The notes under the pieces are model-generated. The model was not told the origin of the DNA, did not search any database, and saw nothing but the letters and a program-made list of their open reading frames with translations. A DNA stretch of 30,023 bases from an uncultured Agathobacter sp. Its GTDB lineage: Bacteria > Bacillota > Clostridia > Lachnospirales > Lachnospiraceae. Where the stretch lies: contig CAKRDT010000025.1 in the NCBI GenBank assembly GCA_934316545.1, forward strand, positions 1 to 30,023. The letters are read 5' to 3'. A program made the translations under genes and the position numbers. Shown here piece by piece: positions 1 to 9,214 of the stretch. Within the stretch, counting starts at the first letter, position 1, and each line of letters starts with the position of its first letter.

Positions 1-44
1 GATACTTTGTACTGTTTACCACCTGTTGCTATAATTGCGTACAT
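1..44 (-). CDS. rplU: 50S ribosomal protein L21, N-terminal fragment (cut by window edge)
   Basis: Only the first 14 codons are inside the window. They read MYAIIATGGKQYKV, the typical start of bacterial ribosomal protein L21, a large-subunit protein that binds 23S rRNA. The ATG at 44 is preceded by a near-perfect AGGAGGTG ribosome binding site at about 49-56. The gene follows rng on the same strand, has its own promoter at 136-164 and a folded leader between. In related bacteria rplU is followed by a small protease gene (prp) and rpmA; those would lie outside the left edge. The identification rests on 14 residues, but these are highly characteristic. Confidence 0.9.
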   Translation of the reverse strand, partial: MYAIIATGGKQYKV

Positions 45-72
45 ATGGCACCTCCTATTTATCATTACTCGC

Positions 73-119
73 CAGTTACGGTGTTTTCCTATAAAAAAAG
101 CAAAACTTCTACCTCACTG
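73..119 (-). promoter_or_regulatory. Leader hairpin of rplU, possible L21 leader
   Basis: The transcript from the rplU promoter has an untranslated leader of about 85 nt. In the minus direction CAGT (119-116), GGT (113-111) and GTTTT (106-102) can pair in order with AAAAC (87-83), ACC (82-80) and ACTG (76-73), giving a long interrupted stem that ends about 20 nt before the ribosome binding site. Firmicutes commonly carry an autoregulatory L21 leader at this position. I cannot confirm that this one matches that RNA family; the position and fold are what I see, the function is inferred. Confidence 0.45.
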
Positions 120-135
120 TGCGGCATACTAGAAT

Positions 136-164
136 ATATTAGCATACTCGTTTCTTATCGTCAA
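136..164 (-). promoter_or_regulatory. Sigma-A type promoter of rplU
   Basis: In the minus direction TTGACG (164-159) is followed by 17 bp and TAATAT (141-136), with TG one base upstream of the -10 (extended -10). It lies directly after the rng stop codon, so L21 can be made independently of the long upstream operon. Confidence 0.75.
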
Positions 165-179
165 TACTTTTGTCCAATT

Positions 180-1373
180 TTATTGTAAAATTTCGCGTAA
201 CGATTTATACACTTTTTTACGTGTCAGCTCAACAAGTCCAAGCTTCGTAATATCAATAAAATTAGCGGGAACCGTATCCTTTTTTAGTTCCTGTCTGATG
301 CATTGGACTAATTGGTCTTTTTGTTCCTGCGACTTTAAGTTGATAAAGTCTACGATGATCATGCCGGAAATATTGCGTAACCTAAGCTGTCTTGCAATTT
401 CTCTTGCAGCTTCAAGATTGATTGCAAAAAATGTATCTTCTTTTCGAGACTGATTCTTGCCGCTGTTGACATCAATCACCGTCATCGTTTCAAGCGATTC
501 GATGATAATATTCGCACCGGAGGCAAGCCATACCTTTGCACTTAATAATTCCTCCATATTACCGCGAATGTGATACAGTGTGGACAAACTGACGGCGTCA
601 TCCTGATACAATTTCAAAAGCCCGTTCTCACAAAGGTGCGGCAGATAGTCCGAAATCTCTTTATACAAGGCAGCACTGTCCGTGTCGATGCGTTCGATCT
701 GCGAGAGATCCTGTGCCTTTAACCTGGCAAGATAGCCCGGAATATTTCGGTAAAGCAATGCCCCCACAGTCTCGTGTACACCTGTCTGCATTAATTTCCG
801 ATAATCTTCCTGTACGTTGGCAATATCTTCACGAAGCAGATTTTCATCGACCGAAGAAGCATTTGTGCGAAAAACAAGTCCATATCCTTCTGTCTCATGT
901 CCGACACAACATGTATTTGCAAGTGTCAGGAGTTCCTCTGCACGCGTACCGGTAATTTTTTTGGATATGCCAAGTGTTGTGTTTGCCGTTGTAAGAAAAC
1001 AGTAATGACCGTGAAGCGTTAGTTTGGTACTGACAACAGGGTCTTTTGTCTTAACAGCGTCTCTTGTCACCTGCACAAGGATTTCATCGCCTTCGCAAAG
1101 GCGCTTTGTATCAGATTGCTTTTTGGCGTAAACCGGTGCCTGCAGATCATTCAGTGGCAGATAACATTTTTGTCCGTTTGCGATACGAACAAACGCGGCC
1201 TGAATATTCGGAACGATCCTCTCAACAAAGCCGACATAAATATGGTCGAGAAGCATCTGATCCTCCGGTTCAAACAGCTGCACATCAACAAGCTCACGCT
1301 GTTCATCCATCATAAGATAGGCAGTATATTCTTTTCGATTATGCTCAAATACAGTAATAACCAGACGATTCAT
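180..1373 (-). CDS. rng: Ribonuclease E/G family protein (RNase G-like), short form
   Basis: Endoribonuclease of the RNase E/G family, acting on single-stranded regions in rRNA maturation and mRNA decay. An S1-like RNA-binding region lies at about residues 38-125. The DNase I-like catalytic part carries VIDVNSGK with Asp301 and IIVDF with Asp342, the two Mg-binding aspartates of the family. The protein stops 13 residues after the TRKK motif, so the CPxC zinc-link that joins subunits in E. coli RNase E is absent. The 397 residues cover the catalytic core only. The start ATG lies 2 nt after the stop of the DUF2344 gene, so translation is probably coupled; a GAGAGG stretch about 13 nt upstream is a weak ribosome binding site. 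It is the last gene before rplU, an order common in Clostridia. Confidence 0.92.
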   Translation of the reverse strand: MNRLVITVFEHNRKEYTAYLMMDEQRELVDVQLFEPEDQMLLDHIYVGFVERIVPNIQAAFVRIANGQKCYLPLNDLQAPVYAKKQSDTKRLCEGDEILVQVTRDAVKTKDPVVSTKLTLHGHYCFLTTANTTLGISKKITGTRAEELLTLANTCCVGHETEGYGLVFRTNASSVDENLLREDIANVQEDYRKLMQTGVHETVGALLYRNIPGYLARLKAQDLSQIERIDTDSAALYKEISDYLPHLCENGLLKLYQDDAVSLSTLYHIRGNMEELLSAKVWLASGANIIIESLETMTVIDVNSGKNQSRKEDTFFAINLEAAREIARQLRLRNISGMIIVDFINLKSQEQKDQLVQCIRQELKKDTVPANFIDITKLGLVELTRKKVYKSLREILQ

Positions 1374-1375
1374 CG

Positions 1376-2095
1376 TTAACTGATTTCCTCTCCCATCGCA
1401 TCCAGCGGAATCAACTGTTCCTGCTCGTTACGGGCATAAACCTCGCAGCGGTGGATCTGGATCGCGTTCTCATTGTAAGTAAGTCCGCATCGCTCATATA
1501 ACGATGCCAGCACAAGTTCCGGCTTGATATTGTCGACACTTCCGGTTGTTACTTTAAGAAAGAATGTCGGTGCACCGTCATGTTCTTCAACACGAAGCTC
1601 ATATACAAGCGGCTTTAAGTCCACTTCCCGCTCACTCTTCTTCGTCTTTTTTATGATGTTAAAACTCTCGGCCTGCGTAAATTCACGGTCGATCACTTTC
1701 TGCCACTCTGTGGTAGTATAAGGAATTTCATAACCTTCTTTGTAAGTCAGACGGTAATCGGCAGCTGCAACAATCGACATCGCTGTCTTGGCACGATCCG
1801 GCAGCTTCACGTAAGAAACGACTTCCACGCCATCCACCATAGTCTCATTCAATGCAGCAATCGTCTCCTTGGAAGAACGTGTGGAATCGACTTCAATGTC
1901 AAAATATTCACCATCACTTGTAATTCCAACGCCAAGCGGTGCGGCAAATGACATGATCTGATGCGGCGAATAGCCTTCCGAATAACGAATATCAATATTC
2001 GCACGACGGACGGCTTTCTGAAAATAGCGCATCATATCAAGATGCCCGATAAACTTCATGACACCCCATTTACGGAATTTAATTCTTATCTTCAA
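1376..2095 (-). CDS. DUF2344 / TIGR03936-type radical SAM-associated protein
   Basis: A 239-residue protein beginning MKIRIKFRKWGVMKFIGHLD, with later signatures GYSPHQIMSFAAPLGVG and a C-terminal RCEVYA. This is the family that almost always follows, or is fused to, a TIGR03960-type radical SAM protein; its biochemical role is not known to me. I chose the TTG at 2095 because an excellent GGAGGAGGTG site (about 2103-2111) sits just upstream. An ATG at 2128 would extend the protein by 11 residues but would lie inside the upstream gene without a good site. With the TTG start the gene overlaps the radical SAM gene by 17 nt, consistent with translational coupling and a joint function, perhaps in RNA or ribosome modification given rng and rplU downstream (inference). 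Confidence 0.85.
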   Translation of the reverse strand: MKIRIKFRKWGVMKFIGHLDMMRYFQKAVRRANIDIRYSEGYSPHQIMSFAAPLGVGITSDGEYFDIEVDSTRSSKETIAALNETMVDGVEVVSYVKLPDRAKTAMSIVAAADYRLTYKEGYEIPYTTTEWQKVIDREFTQAESFNIIKKTKKSEREVDLKPLVYELRVEEHDGAPTFFLKVTTGSVDNIKPELVLASLYERCGLTYNENAIQIHRCEVYARNEQEQLIPLDAMGEEIS

Positions 2096-3947
2096 AGCAG
2101 ACACCTCCTCCGTACTGTCTGGCACCACATCCCGAACAACGCATGCGGCAGTTTGGCGTAACGCTCTCGGTCAAAGCCGTCTTCCACTCCCGGAGCAGGA
2201 AGTCGCGGGATACTCCGACATCAATGAAATCCCATGGGAAGATTTCATCGTCACTTCGCACACGCTTGGTATAAAAATCAATATCAATGCCGCAGGCAGC
2301 AAATGCCTCAAGCCACAGATCGTAGTGAAAGAAATCCGACCAGGCATCAAAAATTCCGCCATGGTTGTACACATATTCAATCGCATCGGAAAGCTTGCGG
2401 TCACCTCGTGCCAGCACGCCCTCAAGCACCGTGACATCTGCTTCATGCCAATTGTAACGGATACTCTTGTGATTGAGCTGTTCCTTCACGTGATCATTGA
2501 CAATCTTAGCACGTCCCAGATAATCCCCCGGATCAAGCATGGTTGCCCATTGGAACGGGGTAAACGGTTTCGGGACAAAGAAGGACGTACTGATTGTAAT
2601 CTGGCACTTTCCGTTACGCTTCTCCTTTGGCACCGTATCATAATATAAGGCGGCAATTTCATTGGCAAGTTCGGGAATTGCCCGCATATCTTCCTCTGTT
2701 TCAGTTGGAAGTCCGAGCATAAAGTAGAGTTTTACCTTATTCCATCCACCCTCAAATGCCTGTTTCGAGCCATCTAAGATATGATCGATCGTAAGTCCTT
2801 TGTTGATGACATTGCGGAGTCTCTGGGAACCGGCTTCCGGTGCAAATGTCAGGCTGCTTTTCTTGATATCCTGTACTTTCTGCATGATATCAAGGGAAAA
2901 AGCGTCAATGCGAAGAGACGGCAGCGAGATATTGATCTTCTTTTTGCCGCACTCATCAATCAAAAACGTGATCAATTCTTCCAGCTGCGAATAATCCGAT
3001 GAACTCAAGGAACTTAAAGAAATCTCCTCGTGTCCGGTCGCTGCGATCATTTTCCGTGCGAGATCTTTGAGACGCTCAACGTCTTTCTCACGATTCGGGC
3101 GATAGATCATACCGGCCTGACAGAAACGGCATCCACGGATACAGCCTCTCTGAATCTCAAGCACAACACGATCCTGTGTAGCCTTAATAAACGGTACAAC
3201 CGGTTTTTCCGGATAAACCGAACCGGTCAGATCCATGTCTACCTGTTTTTTGACCTTCGCAGGTATATCTTCATAAATTGGTGTAAAAGACGCAATCGTA
3301 CCGTCTGCGTTATAAGCTGTTTCATAAAGCTGTGGAACATAAATTCCCTCAATTTTGGCAGCCTCATGAAGAAAAGCCGTTCTTGTATAACTTCCATCTT
3401 CCTGCATTTGCTTGTACAAATCCAAAAACGCATCATACTGCGTTTCGCCTTCTCCAATATAAAAGCAGTCAAAAAAATCTGCAATCGGTTCCGGATTGTA
3501 GGTGCAGGGACCGCCTCCTAATACGATCGGATCCTCATCCGAACGATTTCCGGCACGAAGCGGAATCTGTGCCAGATCAAGGAGTTGTAAAATATTGGTA
3601 TAACACATCTCATATTGAAGTGTGATACCGATAAAGTCAAAATTCTTAATCGGTTCCTGCGATTCAAGCCCGAAAAGCGGAATATTCTGTTCTTTCATCA
3701 CTTTATGAAGATCCGGCCACGGCGAATAGACACGCTCACACCAGGTGTCGCTGCGGCGGTTGAACATATCGTAAAGAATCTGAATTCCAAGATGGGACAT
3801 ACCAATCTCGTAAACGTCAGGAAAACACATCGCAAAACGAATCTGCGATGTGTTTTCTTTTACTACAGAATTCAATTCATTACCGATATATCGTGCCGGC
3901 TTCTCGATCTGCATTAAAATTTCATCACTTAAAGCTAGTTTTTTCAT
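2079..3947 (-). CDS. TIGR03960-type radical SAM protein with B12-binding-like N-terminus
   Basis: A 622-residue radical SAM protein. The Fe-S cluster motif is C269-x3-C273-x2-C276 (RGCIRGCRFCQAG). The N-terminal ~180 residues resemble the cobalamin-binding-like domain placed before the radical SAM domain in this family (FPDVYEIGMSHLG, LGGGPCTYNPEP). The C-terminus has a cysteine cluster (CRMRCSGCGA), possibly a metal or second cluster site. The start is the ATG at 3947, which has GAGGT 6 nt upstream; an in-frame GTG at 3980 directly after the hisIE stop is less likely. The following DUF2344 gene overlaps the 3' end. The substrate is unknown; the family is commonly encoded beside RNase G and L21 in Clostridia. 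It lies 33 nt after hisIE and is probably co-transcribed with the his genes. Confidence 0.88.
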   Translation of the reverse strand: MKKLALSDEILMQIEKPARYIGNELNSVVKENTSQIRFAMCFPDVYEIGMSHLGIQILYDMFNRRSDTWCERVYSPWPDLHKVMKEQNIPLFGLESQEPIKNFDFIGITLQYEMCYTNILQLLDLAQIPLRAGNRSDEDPIVLGGGPCTYNPEPIADFFDCFYIGEGETQYDAFLDLYKQMQEDGSYTRTAFLHEAAKIEGIYVPQLYETAYNADGTIASFTPIYEDIPAKVKKQVDMDLTGSVYPEKPVVPFIKATQDRVVLEIQRGCIRGCRFCQAGMIYRPNREKDVERLKDLARKMIAATGHEEISLSSLSSSDYSQLEELITFLIDECGKKKINISLPSLRIDAFSLDIMQKVQDIKKSSLTFAPEAGSQRLRNVINKGLTIDHILDGSKQAFEGGWNKVKLYFMLGLPTETEEDMRAIPELANEIAALYYDTVPKEKRNGKCQITISTSFFVPKPFTPFQWATMLDPGDYLGRAKIVNDHVKEQLNHKSIRYNWHEADVTVLEGVLARGDRKLSDAIEYVYNHGGIFDAWSDFFHYDLWLEAFAACGIDIDFYTKRVRSDDEIFPWDFIDVGVSRDFLLREWKTALTESVTPNCRMRCSGCGARQYGGGVCFEDKN

Positions 3948-3980
3948 GATATACCTCGTAATTTTTGTTGCAAAGCGCAC

Positions 3981-5261
3981 TTAGCGCTGCGCAAGTTCAT
4001 TGGCGATTTCTTCCCAGGTAACTCCTTTTTCCACCATTAGAATCATACAGTGATATAAGAAATCCGAAATCTCGTACTTAATCTGTTCCTGTTGGGGATT
4101 CTTTGAAGCAATTATGATTTCCATGCACTCTTCCCCTAATTTCTTAAGGATGTTGTCAATGCCCTTGTCAAACAGATCGTTCGTATAAGAACCGTCCTTC
4201 GGATGCTCCTTACGCTCCTTGATCACATCATAAACGCTTTCCAAAACCTTAAGGGGATTTTTCTCCACATATTCCTTGCGTACAATTTTGTTAAAGAAGC
4301 AGGAACGGTTTCCGGTGTGACATGCAGCCCCTACCTGAGAAACTTTCGCAAGAATCGTATCAAAATCACAGTCTGCCGTCAAGGACTTTACATATTGAAT
4401 ATGTCCGGAGGTCAGCCCCTTCGTCCAAAGCTCCTGTCTGCTCCGGCTGTAATAAGTCATTTTACCGATATTGATCGTGGTGTTAAATGCCTCTTCGTTC
4501 ATATAGGCAAGCATAAGTACCTCATCCGTACGATAATCCTGTACAATAACCGGAACCATACCATCGGAATTTAATTTGAGATCCGACCAATGGAGATCCG
4601 GCGCAAAATTATCCATCCTGATGCCTTCCCGAGACAATTCCGATTTCAGCTTCATGATATCCGTGTCGATCATATTGATAAACGGACCTGCAATGCCGCG
4701 GATCTTCTCTCTTTTCAAAAGTCCGACAATCTCTTCATAATTGTATTGTGGCACATTTACTACATACGGAATATTGGTAAGATTTTCGAGCGCGTCAAGA
4801 ATAGAAGGATTTAATACTAAAACTTCATGGAATGTGTCCTCGATAATCTTCTGATTCTTAAATAAAAAATCGACATTGTTTATCGAAACAAGAATACGGT
4901 CTTTGCCAAAACGGGCACTCGCTTCACCGGCCAATCCGACACTGGAAGGCTTTGAGGCATTAAAAATAACCTGAAGACACCCGGCATAAAGTAATTTCTT
5001 AACATCCTCAAGACGGTTAATATTACCGCCGGCACAGACTTTTATCTCAATATTGCGGTTGATATTTTCAATTGTATGAATATTTTTTTCATGTTCTTCA
5101 TCACTGGTTGACAGATCAAAGATAATGATCTTGTCAATACCGCTGTCGTTATATAACTGGCAAAGGCGATAGACATCTTCCATCGGAGTAAAATCCTCCA
5201 TGGAAGCAACAGCTTTACCATCTTTTAAGTAAATGGTTGCAACTATATTTTTATGTTCCAT
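3981..5261 (-). CDS. hisI: HisI-HisE bifunctional enzyme with N-terminal degenerate HisA/HisF-like barrel
   Basis: Fusion protein of histidine synthesis. Residues about 225-330 are phosphoribosyl-AMP cyclohydrolase (HisI): Mg-binding Asp297, Asp299 and Asp301 in ADCDFDT, and zinc-binding Cys298, Cys314 and Cys321 in [11 protein letters not shown]. Residues about 355-426 are phosphoribosyl-ATP pyrophosphatase (HisE), with the acidic helix LGEECMEII and YEISDFLYH. The first ~215 residues resemble a HisA/HisF beta-alpha barrel ([25 protein letters not shown]), but the two catalytic aspartates of HisF (Asp11 and Asp130) align with Tyr11 and Asn128. That domain is therefore probably not a cyclase or isomerase. 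The start overlaps the hisB stop by one base (TAATG). HisI and HisE calls are firm; the role of the N-terminal domain is open. Confidence 0.92.
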   Translation of the reverse strand: MEHKNIVATIYLKDGKAVASMEDFTPMEDVYRLCQLYNDSGIDKIIIFDLSTSDEEHEKNIHTIENINRNIEIKVCAGGNINRLEDVKKLLYAGCLQVIFNASKPSSVGLAGEASARFGKDRILVSINNVDFLFKNQKIIEDTFHEVLVLNPSILDALENLTNIPYVVNVPQYNYEEIVGLLKREKIRGIAGPFINMIDTDIMKLKSELSREGIRMDNFAPDLHWSDLKLNSDGMVPVIVQDYRTDEVLMLAYMNEEAFNTTINIGKMTYYSRSRQELWTKGLTSGHIQYVKSLTADCDFDTILAKVSQVGAACHTGNRSCFFNKIVRKEYVEKNPLKVLESVYDVIKERKEHPKDGSYTNDLFDKGIDNILKKLGEECMEIIIASKNPQQEQIKYEISDFLYHCMILMVEKGVTWEEIANELAQR

Positions 5262-5851
5262 TACAGACTTCCTTTCGTCGATAGGATTCCCTGAACTTTG
5301 GGATCGTGCGACACTGCCTCATCGAGTGCTCGCGCAAAAGCCTTAAACATTGCTTCTGCCATATGATGGTTATTTCCCGGAGTCAACACTTTGATATGCA
5401 GATTCATTCCGGCAGAATAAGAGATTGCATAGAAGAACTCTTTTACCATCTCAGTATCCATATACCCGATCTTTTCCGTTGTAAATTCCCCATCAAACAC
5501 CAAATAAGGACGTCCCGATAAATCAATTGCACAAAGTACAAGTGACTCATCCATCGGCAGGATGCAGCTTCCAAAGCGTTTTATGCCGCTCTTATCACCG
5601 AGTGCCTCTCGGATTGCGTTGCCAAGAACAATTCCGCAGTCCTCGATCGTATGGTGACAATCCACGGCAAGGTCGCCTTCGCAATTTAAATTCAGGTCAA
5701 AAAAACCGTGTTTGGAAAATCCCTCCAGCATATGGTCAAAAAATCCGATTCCTGTATGAATTGCAGAATTACCGGAACCATCTAAATTCAACTTTACCTG
5801 AATATCCGTCTCGTTTGTTTTACGTTGTATCTGAGCAATTCTCTCTGGCAT
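5261..5851 (-). CDS. hisB: Imidazoleglycerol-phosphate dehydratase
   Basis: Catalyses dehydration of imidazole glycerol phosphate to imidazole acetol phosphate in histidine synthesis. The two metal-binding motifs are present: [10 protein letters not shown] (His66, His67, Glu70) and [12 protein letters not shown] (His162, His163, Glu166), as well as GIGFFDHML near residue 36. The 196-residue length is normal for the monofunctional enzyme; there is no fused phosphatase as in enterobacteria. It lies 17 nt after hisD with a GAGGGGGC ribosome binding site, and its stop overlaps the hisIE start. Confidence 0.97.
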   Translation of the reverse strand: MPERIAQIQRKTNETDIQVKLNLDGSGNSAIHTGIGFFDHMLEGFSKHGFFDLNLNCEGDLAVDCHHTIEDCGIVLGNAIREALGDKSGIKRFGSCILPMDESLVLCAIDLSGRPYLVFDGEFTTEKIGYMDTEMVKEFFYAISYSAGMNLHIKVLTPGNNHHMAEAMFKAFARALDEAVSHDPKVQGILSTKGSL

Positions 5852-5868
5852 AAAAGCCCCCTCTTTCT

Positions 5869-7164
5869 TTATTTGTCGTTATCAAACCGAACGCGGATGG
5901 AATTGGCATGTGCGGTCAGTTTTTCACATTCTGCAAACTGTTCAATATCTTTATGTACTTTCTGAAGAGCTTCACGTGAATAAGAAATAATACTTGATTT
6001 CTTGATGAAATCATCAACCGATAATGCGGAAAAGAACTTCGCGGTACCATTGGTAGGAAGCACATGGTTCGGGCCGGCAAAATAATCGCCGAGCGGCTCG
6101 GATGAATATTCTCCGATAAAGATAGCTCCGGCATTGCGGATCTTTGTCATTACATGGAACGGATCTTTGGTCACGATCTCCATATGCTCGGATGCGATCT
6201 CATTGACGGTAGCGATTGCTTCCTCCATGGTATCGGCAACCAGAATATATCCATAGTTATCCAATGATTTCTGGATGATTTCTTTTCTGGATAGTTCTGC
6301 GACAAAGCCATCGACTTCTTTGGAAACTTCATCTGCAAGCTTCTGGCTTGTGGTGATCAGGATTGCGGAAGCCATCTCGTCATGCTCTGCCTGTGACAGA
6401 AGATCCGCTGCCACATAGCGCGGATTCGCTGTCTCGTCAGCAAGAACAAGAATCTCACTCGGTCCGGCGATGGAATCGATGCTGACATAACCGAATACCG
6501 CTTTTTTGGCCAAGGCAACATAAATGTTACCCGGTCCGACAATCTTATCCACCTTGGGAATACTCTCTGTTCCGAAAGCCATCGCAGCGATTGCCTGCGC
6601 CCCGCCTACTTTGTAGATTTCATCAACACCTGCCTCTTTTGCGGCAACGAGTGTAGAAGGATAAACCTTACCATCTTTACCGGGAGGGGTGCACATAACA
6701 ATGCGGTCAACTCCTGCAACTTTAGCCGGAAGCACATTCATTAATACAGAAGACGGATACACTGCCTTGCCGCCCGGAACATACACACCGGCGGTCTCAA
6801 GTGCCGTCACTTTCTGACCGAGAATGACGCCATCCTCTGTGGTAAACCACGAATTCGGAAGCTGTTTTTCGTGGTACTTTTTAATGTTAACGAAAGATTT
6901 GCGGATAACAGAAAGCAATGTCTCATCCACAAGTCCGTAAGCTTCCTGAATCTCATCCTCTGTTACCAATATATTATCAGCACTGATTTCTGCCCCGTCA
7001 AACTGCTTCGTATAAGCAAAAACAGCTTCATCACGCTTGACGCGGACTTCCTCTATGATTGCATTCACACGGCCCTCAAATTCACCGTAATTGTTGGGAC
7101 TTCTCTTTAAAAGATTCTCTAATATATCTTTTTGTGTTTCTTCCGTAAGTTTCAGAATTCTCAT
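5869..7164 (-). CDS. hisD: Histidinol dehydrogenase
   Basis: Zinc enzyme that oxidises L-histidinol to L-histidine in two NAD-dependent steps, the last step of the pathway. The residues known from the E. coli enzyme are in place: Gln258 and His261 in LLSQAEHDEM, catalytic Glu326-His327 in ASEHMEI, Asp360 in LGDYFAGPNH, and His419 in LTAHANS. The 431-residue length is standard. An AAGGAGGAAGATC site precedes the ATG. It follows hisG after a 51-nt gap that contains a short inverted repeat (CGCTTT/AAAGCG at 7180-7207). It is probably co-transcribed from the hisZ promoter. Confidence 0.97.
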   Translation of the reverse strand: MRILKLTEETQKDILENLLKRSPNNYGEFEGRVNAIIEEVRVKRDEAVFAYTKQFDGAEISADNILVTEDEIQEAYGLVDETLLSVIRKSFVNIKKYHEKQLPNSWFTTEDGVILGQKVTALETAGVYVPGGKAVYPSSVLMNVLPAKVAGVDRIVMCTPPGKDGKVYPSTLVAAKEAGVDEIYKVGGAQAIAAMAFGTESIPKVDKIVGPGNIYVALAKKAVFGYVSIDSIAGPSEILVLADETANPRYVAADLLSQAEHDEMASAILITTSQKLADEVSKEVDGFVAELSRKEIIQKSLDNYGYILVADTMEEAIATVNEIASEHMEIVTKDPFHVMTKIRNAGAIFIGEYSSEPLGDYFAGPNHVLPTNGTAKFFSALSVDDFIKKSSIISYSREALQKVHKDIEQFAECEKLTAHANSIRVRFDNDK

Positions 7165-7215
7165 GATCTTCCTCCTTAACGCTTTGCGTCCATCAATATG
7201 TAAAGCGCATCTCTT

Positions 7216-7863
7216 CTACTGAATCACAGTCTTTAGATCGCGGATCAGTTTCGTAATACGCTCATTTTCCATCTTCATGCTGACCTGGTTGACAACTACA
7301 CGGGCAGACAGCGGACACACTTCCTCAAGAACGGTCAATCCATTCTCTTTTAAGGTTGTTCCTGTCTCTACAATATCACAAATCACCTCAGAAAGTCCAA
7401 CAATCGGAGCAAGTTCTATCGATCCGTTCAGTTTTATAATCTCTACGGTCTGATGTTTTTTGTTATAAAAGTAATCTCTTGCGATGCGCGGATACTTTGT
7501 AGCAACACGGATCTGTTCATGGTGTTGCAAAAGATTCCTCGCGCTTTCCGGTCCGCAGATGCACATTCTGCATTTTCCAAAGCCAAGATCCAGCACTTCG
7601 TAAATATTTCGTGCTTCCTCAAGAATCGTATCTTTGCCAACGATGCCGATATCAGCGGCACCATACTCGACATAAGTCGGTACATCCGGTCCCTTTGCAA
7701 GGAAAAAGCGAAGTTTTAATTCCTCATTCACAAAAATCAGTTTTCTTGTATCGGGATCCTTGATCTCTTCACAGGTAATTCCAATCTGTTCAAATAACTC
7801 CAATGTCTTTTTCGCAAGACGCCCCTTGCCGAGTGCAAAGGTCAGATATCTCTTCTCTTCCAT
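7216..7863 (-). CDS. hisG: ATP phosphoribosyltransferase catalytic subunit, short form
   Basis: First enzyme of histidine synthesis, joining ATP and PRPP. At 215 residues it is the short form, which lacks the C-terminal histidine-binding regulatory domain and works as a hetero-octamer with HisZ. Visible family motifs are [16 protein letters not shown] at the N-terminus, [15 protein letters not shown], and the PRPP-binding loop [11 protein letters not shown]. The hisZ gene lies directly upstream and overlaps by one base (TAATG), which fits a fixed subunit ratio. Feedback inhibition by histidine would act through HisZ. Confidence 0.96.
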   Translation of the reverse strand: MEEKRYLTFALGKGRLAKKTLELFEQIGITCEEIKDPDTRKLIFVNEELKLRFFLAKGPDVPTYVEYGAADIGIVGKDTILEEARNIYEVLDLGFGKCRMCICGPESARNLLQHHEQIRVATKYPRIARDYFYNKKHQTVEIIKLNGSIELAPIVGLSEVICDIVETGTTLKENGLTVLEEVCPLSARVVVNQVSMKMENERITKLIRDLKTVIQ

Positions 7864-9059
7864 TATTTTTCACCATCCATCCATTCTACTTTTGCATACC
7901 GGTTCTGCCGGGCATATTCCTGATAATAAGCCTTATCATGCACTGGATTCATTGGAATCAAAGCAACATTGAGTCCCTGCCCACGCAATTCTTCTGCGTT
8001 TTTGACTGCAGCGGCAATCTTCTCCTCTGAAAATACAAGAAGAACATTGTAATCCGGCGAAGTCAGTGCAATTTTTTGCCGCTGGATGGCCGCAAGCAAC
8101 TGGTCTACAACGATTGCAAAACCGATTGCAGGTGCATCTTTACCGAACGAAGCCAAAAGACTGTCATAACGCCCGCCTTTTACAATCGGCTCTCCTGTTT
8201 TGAATGTGTAACCAAAAAAAATGATGCCGGTATAATACTGATAATTACTGATAATTCCCAGTTCAAACGAAATATATTTCTCGATTCCGTATAACTTTAA
8301 GTATTCACTTAAAGTCTCAAGGTCTGTGAGGGCAGATAAAATAACCGGATATGCAGCTGCAAGTTTTTTCGCCCTGCCCAGTTCCTCTTTCTTTGTTTCA
8401 AAGCTTCCGAGAAGTTCAAATAATCCTTTTAAATTTTTCTCTATGTCCAATGTCTCAAGGAATTCTTCTACGCCGAAGAAGTTCTTATTATTCAGCAGTT
8501 CGCGAAGCTGAAAAATTTCATCCTCGTTTAATCCGGCAGACTGTACCAATCCGGCGAAAAAGCTTGCATGTCCGACCGAAATCTGGAATTCCTTAAGGCC
8601 GCTTGCTTTCAGGGAATCCACAACCATTGCAAGGATTTCGGCATCTGCGGCAACCGTTCCATCACCGATCAGCTCTACGCCACATTGCGTTGTCTCTTTT
8701 AATCGTCCCTGATAGGAAGATGAGTTAATAAAGGTGTTTCCCATATAACAAAGTTTTACCGGAATATCATCCTCACTGAAATATTTTACCGCACTTCTTG
8801 CAACAGAAGGCGTAAAATCGGGCCGAAGTACCAGTGTTTCACCATCTTTATCAAAAAATTTGTACAAATCACGCGAAGGTGTTGTACCAATCTCTTTTCC
8901 AAAAATATTAAAAAATTCAAAGGTCGGCGTCTGAATATCCCGGTATCCGTAGCGCTCAAGTACTTCATGAAGCCGATCCTGTAACAAAAGTTTCTGCTTG
9001 CATTCTCCATTATAAATATCCCGCACACCGTCTGGCGTATGTAACATTTGATCTTTCAT
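7863..9059 (-). CDS. hisZ: ATP phosphoribosyltransferase regulatory subunit
   Basis: HisZ resembles class II histidyl-tRNA synthetase but does not charge tRNA; it activates short HisG and carries the histidine feedback site. Motifs seen are TPDGVRDIY at the N-terminus, [24 protein letters not shown] and [12 protein letters not shown]. At 398 residues there is no room for the anticodon-binding domain found in true HisRS, and the adjacent short hisG supports HisZ over HisRS. The ATG at 9059 has GAGAGG 8 nt upstream. It is the first gene of the his operon, behind a consensus promoter and a ~150-nt leader. Confidence 0.94.
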   Translation of the reverse strand: MKDQMLHTPDGVRDIYNGECKQKLLLQDRLHEVLERYGYRDIQTPTFEFFNIFGKEIGTTPSRDLYKFFDKDGETLVLRPDFTPSVARSAVKYFSEDDIPVKLCYMGNTFINSSSYQGRLKETTQCGVELIGDGTVAADAEILAMVVDSLKASGLKEFQISVGHASFFAGLVQSAGLNEDEIFQLRELLNNKNFFGVEEFLETLDIEKNLKGLFELLGSFETKKEELGRAKKLAAAYPVILSALTDLETLSEYLKLYGIEKYISFELGIISNYQYYTGIIFFGYTFKTGEPIVKGGRYDSLLASFGKDAPAIGFAIVVDQLLAAIQRQKIALTSPDYNVLLVFSEEKIAAAVKNAEELRGQGLNVALIPMNPVHDKAYYQEYARQNRYAKVEWMDGEK

Positions 9060-9214
9060 ACGATAAACCTCTCTTACTTATGAATGTCCGTTCTTTTAAA
9101 AATTTCAAAAAGCAGCTACCGGGAATGCATTTTATGAGTATTTGTCATCCCTGCAAGCACTTCATTGTGGTAAAGTGATACCGTGATAATTTGGTAGCAT
9201 ATAAAAACAACGCT

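Noticed and set aside
2058..2648. Long plus-strand open frame (196 codons) antisense to the radical SAM gene
   Set aside because: It runs against clear conserved coding sequence, has no ribosome binding site and its translation looks like no known family.
7180..7207. CGCTTT / AAAGCG inverted repeat between hisG and hisD
   Set aside because: Only 6 bp with a 16-nt loop and no U-run; too weak to call a terminator or regulatory hairpin.
9060..9210. T-box or histidine attenuator in the his leader
   Set aside because: No T-box sequence, no run of histidine codons and no terminator hairpin with U-run. GCTACC (9193-9198) and GGTAGC (9115-9120) can pair, but a 6-bp match is expected by chance in 150 nt.
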